Shown here piece after piece: positions 26,811 to 40,240 of a stretch of 64,000 nt of DNA (position 1 is the stretch's first letter; every line of letters starts with the position of its first letter). The notes under the pieces are model-generated. The model was not told the origin of the DNA. It saw nothing but the letters and a program-made list of their open reading frames with translations, and made no database searches. The stretch lies in contig CM060175.1 of the NCBI GenBank assembly GCA_030549775.1, positions 28,873,762-28,937,761 on the forward strand, written 5' to 3'. The translations under genes and the position numbers were made by a program. Source of the stretch: Tamarix chinensis (lineage: Eukaryota; Streptophyta; Magnoliopsida; Caryophyllales; Tamaricaceae).

Positions 26811-29800
26811 ATCTAATGTTTGTTCTAATGGACATGGCATTCAAGTCATTGGTGGAAGTTCACACAAAATGATAAGAGGCAGTCATGCAATCTGCTGCAA
26901 GAGAAAGGTACTTGAGAGCTTTATAGTCGTTGCTTATTTCTAGCCAGGATTATTGGCTGTCTAGATTCGAAGTTTATATAGTTGCATGCCAAGAGGTACA
27001 AAATGCTTCCTATTTTCATTTTATGCTACATTTGGGAACATGTAATTAGTTAATTTCTTGTGAATGGCATGCAATTAGAGAATTGGCAATATTTTTTTAG
27101 GAGATAAAATTGATGCTAGTTGGGGCTAGATCTGCTACGATAGTTTTTGATTAATTTTGAGAAATCAATATTGATCATGAATAATAATAATACACACTGA
27201 CACACACATGCGTACATATTTAAAGTAATTTGATATCATTATTAATTAGAATAAAGTATGATATGATGTGTGGAGGGCAGTAGAAAAATTTTGATTTCTT
27301 TTTGTTTGAGCTGCTCTTTTTTTTTTTGTAAGAATTTGCATACTATGATATGACGAGAAAGTTGAATATATGTTATTAGATATTTCACATCTGCTTCTAT
27401 GAAAACAAAATAACCTATGTGAGCTAGTTTTTATAAATTTGCTTTTTTTTGTCTTTGAGATGCTAATTATAGTAATTCATTTGTTGAAAAAGAACTATGT
27501 CATCTTCATTAGATAAATTAGTATTAAAAAATGGTAAAAATAATTTATTTAGGATCTAACTAGTTTATTGGGAGTGTGGGAGCAACCTCTAATCTAACAG
27601 TGTTTTATTTTCAAAACTAATCTCAAATGGTTTTAGGCTAAGTATGTAAGGAATCCTGAACCTCTAGCAAAATGGCCTTGGCTAAGTTTTTTTTAACAAG
27701 ATTTATTTCATTTTTTTATCTATTAATATATTTTTTTATTTATATTTATCATTATTATTAATAATAATACATATATATTATTATTAATTATTTATTTATT
27801 TTATTGATATTTATTTATAATTATTATTCTTATTAGGGTTATCTTCTGATGATGATGCTATTAATCACTTGTAATAAATATTTTCATTAAAAATAATTAT
27901 ATGCATTCATTATTAATAATGAATAGGTTTTAATTAATTATTACAAATATTATTATCCAAATAAGTATATTATATTAAGAAAAACATATTAACAATGATT
28001 TATAATAAAATTTTATTATCAACTATAATGAGGTATTAGCATTTTTTATTAATAATGATTATTTATTCTTTTATAATAATGACTAATTTATTCATTCATA
28101 TTAATTAAAAATTTGTCATTATTTTATCAAGAATAATTAAAGCTCTAAAAAAAAATATCATTATTAATTATTAATTATTGATTTTATCATTAATTATTAA
28201 TGAATATTTTTATTTAGTATTGTATTTATAATAAACTATCATAAAAATGAATTATTACTAGTTATTTTGATTATGATCATTTGTATATTTATGATATGTA
28301 TAATTATTATGCTTTGGTAATAACTAGTGATATTATTCAAAATCAATTATAATAATAATAATAATAATAATAATTATTATTATTATTATTATTCATTTAA
28401 TGCTACTTTATTATTAGTGATGTGTAATATTATCTTCAATATATAATTTATTATTAGTGATATATATTATGAATTCTAAATATCAGTGATATTTATAATT
28501 GCATTTATAAAATCTTAATATAACTATTAGGGTGCTATTTTTATTTTTCTCACTCTTATTAATACAAACCCGACTAGCCGGATCGTACTCGATCCGTTAA
28601 ACGGGGGTCGGGGACGTACTCGTCTCCCGCTGAACCGGAGTAATCTCCGAATCAGACGTTGATACTTCAACGGATTTGGTGCGAATTAGTAGGAAAACCT
28701 GAGAAATTTCATTCCAAAAACCTTCAACCTTTACAAGCAAACCCCGCCCAATATATATGACGGGAATCGAGCACCAAAAGGAAGGGGGAGAGGGCAAAGG
28801 TGAGAAAAACAGTTGACCTAGGGCCTCAGATTTGGTGTCAGGGACAAGATCCGGGGTAGGCAAGGGTGGACGTGCGTCGATGGTGACCTGCAACGGTCAT
28901 CGACAGGGCAAAAAGAGAAACGGGGTCGAGCACCAAGAGAGGAACAAAAGAAGGCGATCGGCGCTCCCCGAAGGAGGAAGAGGACTTAAATAGGTGGGTA
29001 ATTAGGGCATGACGGGTCACCCGCCGATTGGGCCAAAACTTGGGCCTAGGCTCAAGTTTTGGCTCAATCCAAACTTAGCTTAAAAGGAGGTTAACGTTGT
29101 TCTTCTATTTTCATTAGATTCAGGAGGCGATTATAACGGGATAATACCGATCCTGAATCCAATGAAAACAGGGAAACACGACTAAGTTACCCATACTCAT
29201 TCAGGCTCGAGGGCGGCCATTGATAACCAACTCCGCCTAACCCGAGACTATCAATGGGATTTCCAAAAATTGGGGTAAAATCATCATCGGCCACTAAACA
29301 CACACACCCTACAAAAATATTAATGTTTCAACCATGATTACACATGTTACACATTCAAGCTTAATTAATTACAAAAATACAGTTCAAAAGCGCTTCCGCC
29401 CCCGCTTGTTGCCTCCACTCCTCAATCTGGCTTCGGATCCCAACATACCCTGAAGAAGGAAAACGTGGAATTATATGAGTGAGGAGACAACAGGGTTTGA
29501 TTATCAAAAAGTAAAAGGAGAGGAGTAGTTGATGAAGTGCGGTCCGTATCACTTATCATGTGTATTAATTAATAAATAAATATTTTCAACTGCTAATTTA
29601 AATTTATGAATTAATATAACTAAATTATTGGAACCTTGACATGACGATTGATGTCATTTAGTAGTTATTTTTTCTTTTCTCCATTTCTCTAATATTTTTG
29701 TTCATTTTTTTGTTATTTAATCCAATTATTGAAATTTTTTATTTTATACCTTTAAAAGTATATGTTAGGTTTAGTATATTCATCACTTTTATTTATTGTT

Positions 29801-31127
29801 TTTGTGTGTTTGGTTTATTATGTATTTTACTATTAACTAAAGTTGGTTATTGATATGTGTTAGTTATGGAACATGTGTAATATGTTACTTTAAAGACAAA
29901 AAATAGGTCAATTTTAAATTTTAAATAGGTTAACAATATATAAATTTAATTAGCATTAGATTTTTAATTTACTTCAGGTTTATTTAATTGATAAAGTGTA
30001 AATATTATTTTCATATTTAAAAAAATATTTATGTTAAAACGTAATAATCAATAGTTTTGTAAATATTATTATTATTATTATGGTAATCATAATTTTAATA
30101 ATTATATATTTGATCAGAATACTTATTATAATAATTGAATTCAATTATAAATAATTGTAATTTATGGTCTTAATATAATAATAACTACTGGGGTGCTATA
30201 TATATTAAGTTTGCTATTTTAATTTCTCTTACTTTATTATACATGTCATTTATTTTATAATTTTTTTAACATATTATCATTAATTTATGAATTAATATAA
30301 ATTAATTATTAAAATCTTAACATGATGATTGATGTCATTTATGTTAATTTTGTTTGAAATTTCATAGGTGGAATCAAACATTACTACTGATAGATATGAA
30401 TGAAATTTCAGGATAAGGAGGACAGGAGAGCTTTTGACGCAAGTTCAGAGTTTGAAATTGTATGGATACACCCACATCCTTAATCATTTAGTTATCTATA
30501 GACATGGTCGAGAACTCTTTTTGTGACGGAAATGTTCACCGGAATCATGGATGGTTGGGTATTTATTTGTCTGGATAAAGTTTTGGTTTGGGGGTTGGCC
30601 ATTCATATATTTGTGTGTGTAAAGTTACTCTCTTTTTTCCTAAAATGATTCCACAACTCTTTTTTGAATTCAGGTTTTATGAGTTAGTCAACTTATTTTG
30701 ATTATTATTTTTTATCTAGGTTTTTTTATTAATATACTTGCAATAGTTTAATGTCCATAGATGAATATATGAATAATTTAATGCTCATGAATACTCCAGC
30801 CAAATTTACTTATCTATTTATTTATTTATTATTATTAAATTAATCAATTGAGTATTACACTTTATTCAAGAGAGCAAACAATTTTTTTTTTGGAATGTCA
30901 ACGGGGCTTTTTTGAAAGCTATATTTTTCATGTCTGCCCACACATTTAATTTTATCTCTTCAACTACTTTATGTTATTTTAGTTTTATTTGTGATTTTTA
31001 TATTATAGCATGTATTAGTTTCTTACACTTAAAAAAATGAATTCTACTTTTTTTAGTTTTTGCATTCTCTAAGTAAACACTTTTAATATGAACAACTAAT
31101 TCTTTTTAAATAATTATATTGGTATAT

Positions 31128-31161
<34 letters not shown>

Positions 31162-32762
31162 GTACACACACATACAACTTTTATGTGACCATTGTTGTCG
31201 TCATCATTTGAACAACTAGTTTTTTTTTTGTTTTTTAATAATCGTTAGGCCTATGGTATGGGGTGCTCATGATAGGGTTTTTTTAGTTATTAATCTAATA
31301 TGTACAAAATGTGATCATTAGACCTATGCTATAGGGTGAGATGTTTTATCTTAATAGAATAATAACTACTAGGGTGCTTATTTTGGGTGAAATTTAAATT
31401 AAGTTTGCTATTCTAATTTCTCTTACTTTATCCAATGTGTCATTTATTTTATAAATTTTTCAACCTCTAATCATTAATTTATGAATTAATATAAATTAAA
31501 TATTGAAACCTTAATATGATGATTGATACCATTTATGTTAAATTTTTTTATTGCATATTTTTTTATAAGTTATTTAGTATTTAATATCATTAAGGGAGCA
31601 CAACTTCTGACAAACTTCTCCGACCAATATCTTCACTAGATTTCTTTTTCTCAATCTCTCTTCTATTTTTGTGCATTTTTTTACTTTATCTAATGATTAT
31701 TATTATTGTTAGTGTTATTATGTTTGTTTGTGTGTGTGTGTGTGTCTTAAACAATATAAGGTTTAGTTTGTATAGCACTTTGGTTTGTTATTTTTGTGTG
31801 TTTGGTTTTTCATTCATTTCATTATTGATGAAAGTTGTTAACTGATATATTAGCTATGCAAAATGTGTGATAGGTTAACTCAAGAAAAAAAAATAGGTCA
31901 AGTTTAAATTTTGATTAGGAGAAAATTTGGAAAATTTTAATTAGTTTTCGCTTAGAGATTTAGTTGAGGTATATTGAATTAACAAATTATAATGTGTTTT
32001 TTTTTTCATATTTATTACTATATTCGTTTGAATAATTAATAATAATAATCAATAGTTTTGTATTTATTATTATCAAGATGATATTCTTAATCTAAACAAT
32101 AATATTTATGATTGAAATATTCATTATATTTATTATAATAATTCATTGCAATTATAAATATAATTGTAATTATACTGGCTTAATATAATAATATTTACTA
32201 GGGTTTTTAATCTAATAATATTAAGATTGTTATTTTAATTTCTATCATTTTATTATACGTGTTGTTCATTTTATAAATATTTTCAATCTCTATTCGTCAA
32301 TTTAGAAATTGATATAAATTAATTATTGAAACCTACAATAATTGATACCATTTCTATTATAAATCTTTTTAGTATTTTATTAATTATTTATTGTGCAAAC
32401 ATTTTAAATGTTATTGAATATTTAATACAATCAATGGAGCTTAATTTCCAATAGACTTATCCAAACTATGTCCTCACCCAAAATATTTTCTTTTTCTCCA
32501 TTTATATACTCTTTTTTAACATATTTTTACCATGTTGTCTAAGTATTAAAAAATATTACTTTATTTGTAAGACAATATGAGTTAGGTTTAGCCACTTAAT
32601 CACTTTTGTTTATCGTTTTTGTGTGTTTGGATTGTCATTTATTTTATTATTAACTAAAGTTGTTAACTTATATGTTAGTTATGGAACATGCATAATTTAA
32701 AATTTAATTATAAAATAAAATATACAAGTTTCATTACTTATGACATTCTAATTTTTTATTTA
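26811..32762 (+). repeat. Block B: second copy of the 5-kb block, interrupted by a solo LTR
   Basis: This is the direct copy of 437-5457. Without the 997-bp insertion (element plus one target copy) it is about 4955 bp, against 5021 bp in block A. Array anchors recur near 28525, 30188, 31368 and 32200, in the same order as in block A. Differences include a (GT)n at 31722-31745 where block A has (ATT)n(AT)n, and a (TA)n at 31131-31158 where block A has (CA)n. The block ends abruptly at 32762 against a long-LTR fragment. Confidence 0.8.
28560..29551 (-). mobile_element. Solo LTR, 992 bp, with 5-bp target duplication CTTAT
   Basis: The termini are TAATACAAACC and GGTCCGTATCA, imperfect inverted copies of each other (TGATACGGACC on the minus strand). 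CTTAT flanks both sides (28555-28559 and 29552-29556). Block A at about 2150-2165 shows the empty site. The sequence is clearly more GC-rich than its surroundings. A TATA-like TATTTAAG on the minus strand (28985-28992) followed by a leader suggests minus orientation. The minus-strand ORFs inside (28597-28893, 28838-29020) have no recognisable domain. The plus-strand left end reads TA, so the LTR's CA terminus has a C-to-T change. Confidence 0.85.
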
Positions 32763-33640
32763 ATACAGAAGGAAAATTGCAGAAAGAGTAAATACGGCCA
32801 TGACACTCTCGAACTTTGAGCCAAGCACAAGCTCAACACTCAGCCCTGCTTGATGCCTCGCCCACCTACACATATTCAGTAGGGCCTACTACTAGTGGGA
32901 ATGAGTAGCACCCATGAAAAGGGTGATCAGTATGCTATGTACTAAGCAAGGTAACCGTGCACTAAGGCCAACATATAAAATCACATAAATAATGCAGAAG
33001 AAATAAAGAAGCATATAGTCTAACATGATAACGTAATATCGTATAATCATCCGAGTAGATACATAAAGGCCCATTTAAAGTCCGGATTAATTATTTAATT
33101 AATCTCTTATTAGAACTCATTTCATACCATACTTTTTATTAAATCTATGCGAGTATGGGAACCCCTCTATTATAGCCGGTGGACTGGATACATACAGGGC
33201 ACATAACTCCTGACCACTATTATTGCAGGTGGACCAGAAAACACAGGGCATAAAGCTCCTGACCACTATTATAGCCGGTGGACCGGGAATGCAAAGGGCA
33301 TAAAGCTCCTGACCGCTATTATTCACCGGTGGACCGGTCTGGCCCCAACCCTCATGGTGTTCCATTATAAGTAATTAATGTCTTTCATATGTCTTAGCAT
33401 AAATATGTTCGGTTTTATTGAGCATGGAATCCCCCATTATTATAGCTAGTGGACCGAAAACGCATAGGTACAAAGCGTGACCACTATTAGTCGCCGGTGG
33501 ATTGGTCTGAGCTCGGCTCAACAATATTTCACTTTAAATGATTAATGTATTACGGTGTCTTATTTAGAAACTTTCACCCTAGACATGCATGAATCACTTC
33601 CTTTACACTTATCCTCCAACCGACCCTTACACATCATGAT
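32763..33640 (-). mobile_element. Fragment of the long-LTR family (3' part), minus orientation
   Basis: The order of modules matches 44700-45790: GGCCATG-CACTCT, CTACTAGTGGGAATGAGTAG, GTACTAAGCAAGGTAACCG, the CCGGTGGACC repeat clusters (33160-33330 and 33430-33510), CTCAACAATATTTC and ACACATCA. The LTR terminus (TGTAACACCC) is missing at 32763, and the rest is lost at about 33640 where a gypsy element begins. Orientation is inferred from the complete copy at 37191-42131, in which the same modules run on the opposite strand. Confidence 0.7.
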
Positions 33641-33644
33641 AACC

Positions 33645-35071
33645 CTGCAAAGCTTGGTATTCTTGAAGAGGAATCCATCTTATATGACAAAGGGGCTTTG
33701 AAGTATGTCTCAGTCTTCAAGGTAGCTTAGAAAGTCTTCATCCTCCTTGTATAGCTCCTTCAAGCATCCAAAACCTAAGACTCGAGCTTCTAATAGGGAC
33801 AACATACAATACCTTCTAGAGAGGGCATTAGCTACTACATTGGTCTTGCCACTCTTGTGTTCTGCTACAAAAGAGAAGGATTGTAAAAACTCTATCCACC
33901 TAGCATGCCTAGGGTTGAGCTTATGTTGCCCATTTACATACTTTAGAGACTCATGATCGGTATGTAATACAAATTGTGTGGGCCTTAGATAATGAGACCA
34001 ATTATCTAGAGCCCTAATGATAGCATAAAACTCCTTGTCATACGTGATGTAGTTAGATATTGATCCATTGAGCTTCTAACTAAAATAAGCTATTGGCTTG
34101 CCTTTTTGTAGTAGGGCTGCTCCAATATCGACTCCACTTGCATCACATTCAACTTCAAAAACTTTAGCAAAATCTGGTAACCTTAAGATGGGGGCCTCAA
34201 TTAGCTTGCGCTTGATCACATCAAATACTTATTGGGCTGCAGGTGTCCTTTTGAATTCTCCCTTCTTGAGACACTCTGTGATAGGGGCCAAAAGAGTGAT
34301 AAATCCTTTTATAAACCTCCTATAAAATGAGGCAAGTCCGTGAAAGGATCGAATGTGGGTAATGGATGTGGTTGTAGGCCACGACCTTATTGCCTCTATC
34401 TTTGACTCATCCATTGAAATACCATCCTTAGATACAACAAACCCTAGGAAGGTTTCTGGTACAAAAAAGTCACACTTCTATAACTTTCCATACAACTTTT
34501 TGTTCCTAAGGGTCAAAAACACGGGCCTTAAATGCTTTACGTGATCTTCACTACTAGAGGAGTATACAAGTATATCATAAAAGTACACTATAACAAATTT
34601 AGAGATAAAGGGCCTAAGGACTTCATCCATGAGCCTCATAAATGTGTTAGGTGCACTTGAGAGACCAAAAGGCATCACCATACATTCATATAATCCTCCC
34701 TTGGTCTTGAAGGCGGTCTTCCATTTATCTCCCTCCTTTACTCTAATCTGGTACTATCTGCTCCTCAAATCAATCTTTGAGAATACACAAGCCCCATGTG
34801 AGTAATCTAACATGACATCAAGTTTAGGTATAGGATACCTATACTTGATGGTAATGTTGTTGATAGCTATACTATCAACACACATCCTCATACTCCCATC
34901 TTTCTTTGGTACCAAAAGGGCCGGTACCACACAAGGGCTAAGGGATTCTCTGATAAACCCTTTTTCCAACAAGTCATTAACTTACCTTTGTAACTCCCTA
35001 GCCTCCTTAGGATTACACCTATAGGCAGGCTTGTTTGGGAGTGTAGCATCGGGGACCAAGTCAATTTGGTG
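33645..35071 (-). pseudogene. Ty3/gypsy reverse transcriptase and RNase H (broken)
   Basis: Read on the minus strand, the RT begins near 35060 ([34 protein letters not shown]). It continues with MPFGLSSAPNTFMRLMD and VIVYFYDILVYSS, then the thumb region ([20 protein letters not shown]). RNase H follows ([43 protein letters not shown]). The catalytic YxDD-type box should read YFDD but reads YFYD, so one catalytic Asp is lost. Stop codons interrupt the frame at several points, for example after [16 protein letters not shown] and TPAAQ. The protein ends just after DGFLFKNTKLC at about 33645, where the integrase should begin, so integrase and 3' LTR are missing. It is clearly non-functional. Confidence 0.9.
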
Positions 35072-35740
35072 CTAAATTCCCCTTAAGGGGGGTAGCTCAC
35101 TAAGTAGATCATTTGGGAAGACATCCCCAAACTCCCCTAGCAAAGGTTTGACCCGTGGGTCACTTCCTCCACTTCCTTCATTATCTTCAAGAAACAATAA
35201 AAAATACATGAGCTTCCCCTTGGCTAGTGCCTTGCCTATCCCCTTGCTATCTAGAAATAAGGTCTTCTTCTTATTTTCGGTTTCCTCCCTAATAAGTAAG
35301 GAACGAGGATTAAGGGGTGTGAGTACAATGTTCTTTTTTGCAAATATCAAGCAATAAGTGTTCCTCCTACCATCATGTTGGACATGCCTATCATATTGCC
35401 ATGGTCTTCCTAGCAATAGATGACAAGCGTCCATTGGGACCACATCACATACCACATTATCTTGGTAGGTTTTTCTAATGGAAAAAGGAACTACAACTTG
35501 CTTGGTCACTTCAACCATGATTCCATTATTAAGCCATTGTAGCTCATATGGTTTGGCATGTTGAGTGGTAGGCAAGTTAAGTTTCTCTACAAGTGTGCAA
35601 GATGCTACATTAGAACAACTACCTCCATCAATAATAAGGGAACATATCTTACCAAGGATCGTGCACTTGGTTTGAAATATGTTCTCCCATTGTGTCTCCT
35701 CCTTCACGAACTCCTTGGTGTGGAATACCCTTCTCACCAA
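35072..35740 (-). pseudogene. Ty3/gypsy protease region
   Basis: This is the longest surviving frame of the element (222 codons). It contains the retropepsin-type site LIIDGGSCSNVAS, then LNLPTTQHAKPYELQWL, VCDVVPMDACHLLLGRPWQ and a linker leading to the RT (GEFGDVFPNDL, LPPLRGI). The DGGS active site is the form usual in this group of plant gypsy elements, replacing D(S/T)G. It lies between gag (upstream, higher coordinates) and RT, as expected for gag-pro-RT-RH order. The initiating Met is arbitrary, since the protein would be part of a polyprotein. Confidence 0.85.
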
Positions 35741-36771
35741 GAGCTTCTCCTACATCAAGGGTTGCATCTTCTTTCTCTTCCACCTCCTCATGGTCTGATT
35801 TGGTCTCTTCCATTTCCTCCTCATAATTTGTCTCCTCCAAGTCTAAAAGAGTCATAACTCTTTTGTTGGGATACTCATTTTGACAGTGCCCTAGGCCTTG
35901 ACACTTAAAGTAGGTTCAAACCTAACACCTTTTCCCTTGTCCTTCACTTCAACATTTCGAATGGGATGGGGATGGCTTAGATGATGAGGCGGCTTCTTTG
36001 GAAGTGTTGGGAGTGAACCTTCCTTGAGGAAACATTGGATCTCTCTTCTCCTTCTTATGCTTCTCCACCTTAGTGGCTAGATGAAAAAGCTCATCTAAGG
36101 TGTAGTACTTGTGTAACTCCACCTTGCGTGTAATGTCACTCCTTCACCCTCCAAGGAAACGTGACATTGTGTTTCTCCTCTACCTCATCTAACTCCAAAC
36201 TCATCTTCAACCGCTCAAACTCCTTGATGTATTCTTCAACACTCATTGACCCTTTCCTCAAGGAAGACATCTTGTTTTAGAGGTCTTGAGTATAGGATGA
36301 TTATAAAAACCTTTCCCTCAAAAGCTTCTTCATCTTCGACCAAGATTTCACCTTAGACTTCCCCTTCTTTCTCCCTTGGTGAGTAAGGCTTTCCCACCAT
36401 AGGGAGGCATGTCCCTTGAGCTTAAGGATTGCAATCCCAAAGCTCTTCTCATCATTATAGCCTTTTGCTTCAAACATATTATAGCACCTAACCTCCCACT
36501 CTAGGAAATCTTCTGGATTAAGTGATCCATCAAACTCGGGCACTTTGGCTTTGATGTCATGAAAAGGATTGTTCCTTTCATGTCTCCTTTTTCTATCACG
36601 TGGGGAATCACTCGATGAGGAGTTGGAATCGCTAGCATCATCACTTGTGCTAGATCTGACCACCTCATGTTGGTGAAAATGGGTTCTTCTTCTTGGCCGT
36701 GGGGAAGTATTTGGGCATGGAGTGTTATAGTTTTGCGTGAGATTCTCCAAAATTCCAAGAACTATTCTCAT
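35741..36771 (-). pseudogene. Ty3/gypsy gag (broken)
   Basis: The best-preserved part is 36301-36771 on the minus strand, 156 codons. A basic, Ser-rich N-terminus (SSSSDSPRDRKRRHERN) is followed by the capsid-type segment DIKAKVPEFDGSLNPEDFLEW, and later LKGHASLWWESL and KMKKLLRERFL. These are diagnostic of the retrotransposon gag domain (PF03732 type). Downstream the frame is broken; a piece similar to SVEEYIKEFERL can be read near 36200-36240. An acidic stretch lies at 35745-35855. Stops and frameshifts prevent a full polyprotein. Confidence 0.8.
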
Positions 36772-36829
36772 GTCATCTGGTAAAGAAGGAAAATAGGAGA
36801 TAAAAATTATCCCAAATTCTCAACCTTAA

Positions 36830-36841
36830 GCTCTGATACCA
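36830..36841 (-). other. Primer-binding site (initiator Met tRNA type)
   Basis: On the minus strand this reads TGGTATCAGAGC, the standard plant retrotransposon primer site complementary to the 3' end of initiator tRNA-Met. It lies 3 bases inside the LTR end at 36845, fixing the 5' side of the minus-strand gypsy element. Confidence 0.9.
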
Positions 36842-38052
36842 ATTTGATGTATATGCTAAACAAGTTGGCTCATGCTTAATGGAAGATGGTGGCTTATGGG
36901 ATAATTGACCACCGAAAGTTAAAATAGATAAAAGATATGAGAAGTATGATAATATTTGATCTAGGGTAACCAAAGACCAAACACTCACAACTACCACTCA
37001 AGGTTTCAACACTTTAGATAAAAGTTACGCGATTTTTCACTCAAAACAAAGTTTTCACTCAACTTTGTAGAGGGGACTTAGGGGAGCTCGAAAATCTGAT
37101 ATATAATTCAAGGAGGTAGTGTTCTCATTTTGTTGAGGCTAAACATATTTATAGTGGAAGCCAGGGTTACAAAAATTCCATTATACCCATTGTGATAACC
37201 CAAAATTCCTAATTTAGAAATTTTGGCAAAATAATGATTTATTAGGGAAAATTGAGAAAATAAATTATTTTATTAAATAAAGAGGAAAATAATTGAGGAA
37301 AATAACGATAAAATAATAAATAAATTATTTTGAAAAAAATTGGAACTTTTACTAATAAAAAAAGGGGAAGTTAAGGAAAATCTATCCAAAATAGCCAAAT
37401 TAATCTAAAAAGAAATTTAATTATTATGTTATAATAAATATTATTAATTTAAAATATTCAAAATAATAATAATAATAATAATACCAAACACCCAAAATAC
37501 CCTAAACCATTTTTTTTTCTTTTTTCTTCTTCCTTCCCTTTTCCCTTTTTTTCCTTTTTCTTCTTTTCTCTCTGTTTTTCCTTTTTCCTATTTCTCCTTC
37601 TCTTCCCGGGTTGGGCCATCCTGCGGCCCCAAATTCCTCCTAGCCCATCTCACCGCGGATCAAGCCGCGCTGCCCTCACCTGTCGCCATCCCGCCCGGCC
37701 GAACCGGCCTTCTTCCTCTTTTTTTTTCTTTCTTTCCCCTGGACCGACCGGTCCACCCTGCCCTGTCTCCTTCTCCCTCACACGACCTACAATTCGACTC
37801 CTACAGCCCGAATTTTGCCGGTGACCACCAACCCAGTGCCGACCGTCCTCCCCTACCCTTCCCGTCGTTTTCTTTCCCTTTTTCGACCCCAACAAGCCCC
37901 ACAACTACCCTTCCCACGTGCTATCTCCCTTCCCTTTTTCTCCCCTCCTCCCAACCTAACCTGCCATGGTAGGACTGCACCACTTGCCACTGTTGGCCGG
38001 TGGTCCTGCCTCACCTGCCCCCTCCTTCATCGTTCCCCCCCTCAAATTAGCC

Positions 38053-38060
38053 TATAAATA
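38053..38060 (+). promoter_or_regulatory. TATA box of the long LTR
   Basis: TATAAATA in the context GCCTATAAATACCCC, within an otherwise C-rich stretch about 860 bp into the LTR. It gives the transcription direction of this LTR family. Confidence 0.6.
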
Positions 38061-38754
38061 CCCCACGGGCAGCCTGGGTCAAGCTTTTGTTTGGCAACCT
38101 AGAAAATCCCATCGTTCCACCGCCGCCCGATTAGATCATTGTTTCGCCGTCACCGATGACTTCCACCGAATAATCCGGCTAGAAAAACCTTCCCCACACC
38201 TCCCTCTACAACACTAAGCCACCACCGTCGCCTACCTTACCCTACACGAGCCGCCCAGGCTGTGCAAAAGTACCTCCTCGACCAGCCCTCACCAACTCTT
38301 CGCCGCCCTTCGCGCCGCCTTCCGCCGCCGATCCAGCTGCCACTAACACCTCCTCTACCCCCCCAAAACGTCCAGGGAACCTTCCCCTACCTCCTCACAC
38401 CATCATTCCCCCTACCTCCCTCTCCTTCTACCTTCTCATTTTTTCCACCACCTCCTCCACCTTCGGCCGCCACGTCAACCACCGCACGCCGCCTCCCTCT
38501 CACGCCACCACCCTCATTCCACTCCCCTCTCCCTGCTGTCTCCTCCCCCATATCAAACTTTCCCTTTTCTCCTCCCATCTAACCACCACCTCCATCTTTT
38601 CCTCTCTTCTCCTCCTCCATCGCCGCCGCCGTCGCCGCCACGTGCCGTCGCCGAACCACCACCGACCCTAGGTGGTCTTTCACTCACCCCAATCCTTAAA
38701 CTTTATTCCCATATAGTTATTATTAAGTTAACTAATATTAACACCATTATACTT

Positions 38755-39130
38755 ATTATTATAATTCTTTTATTATTATTATTATTATTATTGTTATTAT
38801 TATTACTTTTATTGTTATTATCATTTCTAATATTGTGACTTCTAATATTAAAGTTATCATTTTTACCATACTAGCATCCCTTGGAACTCTAACTTCTATT
38901 ATACTCAACTTTAGTTTTATTTTTATAAGTGTTAATATTAACAACCCTATTATTATTATTATTATCTCTATTATCTTACTAGGGTTATTATTATTAATAC
39001 TTAACCATACTGGGTTGTTGTTATTGTTATTATTACTGCTAGGGTTATTATTATTATTTTTATTATTATTACCATCATCATTAGTATTATTACTATTATT
39101 GTTATTATTGTTATTATTATTATTCTACCT
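38755..39130. repeat. ATT-type microsatellite inside the long LTR
   Basis: A run of TTA with interspersed TTG and TCA variants. The related fragment at 44660-47180 has the reverse-complement AAT tract (46660-47170) in the corresponding position, so the microsatellite belongs to the family. Confidence 0.85.
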
Positions 39131-40240
39131 AACACCCTTATCCTTTTGGTTAACAATAAAACTACTTTTTCCTTATCCATGTGACTCAACTCAAAGTTAG
39201 TAAATATCATGTGGTTGTTAACTAAAAAGGATACTTGAACCTTATTACCATATCACTTAACATTACCCCTAATTCTTTTAACCCTAACCTCATTACTAAG
39301 GCACTACTATTAGCTATTACTATTATTACAATCACCACCATATTATTCTAACCAAAAGCATTTGAAACCTTACATTGTTCAAGAATATACAACTATTATC
39401 ATTATCACCCTTAGGAATAATTCACTTGTGGCATTTTGATTTTATAATAGTATCATTTCGACTCTAACCCTATTAATAGACTTGATCTTAAAACACTAGG
39501 GTTTCTATCACTAGAACATTAACTTATTATTAATACCATCACTATTTTCATATAGTTAACATGAACCATATTACCACAAGATTAGAACTAACGGGTCTAA
39601 TAAAATAAGGATAAGAATAAGCACCAAAATGAGTACACTTTAACTAGTAGAGTCTAATACGCTAAATTAAGATGAAAACCCTAGCCTTTGTATAATGCCC
39701 CTCTAGGGATAAGAACCTTAATCCTAAACTAGAATAGGGGTTGATAGTACTTATAAGGGAAACTAATACTTAGTTTTTTTCCCCTTTCATAGGTGACCCC
39801 GATTGAAGCCCTAAGGAGTTGTAGGAGCGTGCTCCAAGCCCGGGCGTCGCTTTAGGTAAGGACGTAACTAAGGCCTTTTATGTGTCTATATGTATTATGT
39901 GTTTCGCATGCTATGTATCCTACGTTTATCATTATCAATTATGTTGTGTGTGCATGACATGGAGATGAAGTATGTGTGGTATGTTTACATGGCATGTGTA
40001 TTATGTATATGTGATGATATGTGTCGTAATCCTGTAAGACATGCATGTGAGGGAGTTGATGTGTTTTGTGTGGGAGGAAGGATTAAAAAAGAGGATGGGG
40101 AAGGAGATTGACCAAGGGAGGTGAGTGGATCTAATTATTTTAATGAATCATGAGTGGAAGAATAAAATGAGAATTCTAGGGTTCGTGTGGGAGAATTTGA
40201 TTTATGATTTTGCATGGGAGAGTTTAATTTATGTTTGTAT

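Noticed and set aside
437..32762. Blocks A and B as the two LTRs of a giant (about 32 kb) retroelement
   Set aside because: The 5-kb length is suggestive, but the ends lack TG...CA, there is no PBS or PPT at the inner edges, and the region between holds no coherent gag-pol.
37650..38582. Pro/Ser-rich plus ORFs and Gly/Arg-rich minus ORFs
   Set aside because: They lie in the CT- and CG-rich part of the long LTR, with no recognisable domain; explained by composition.
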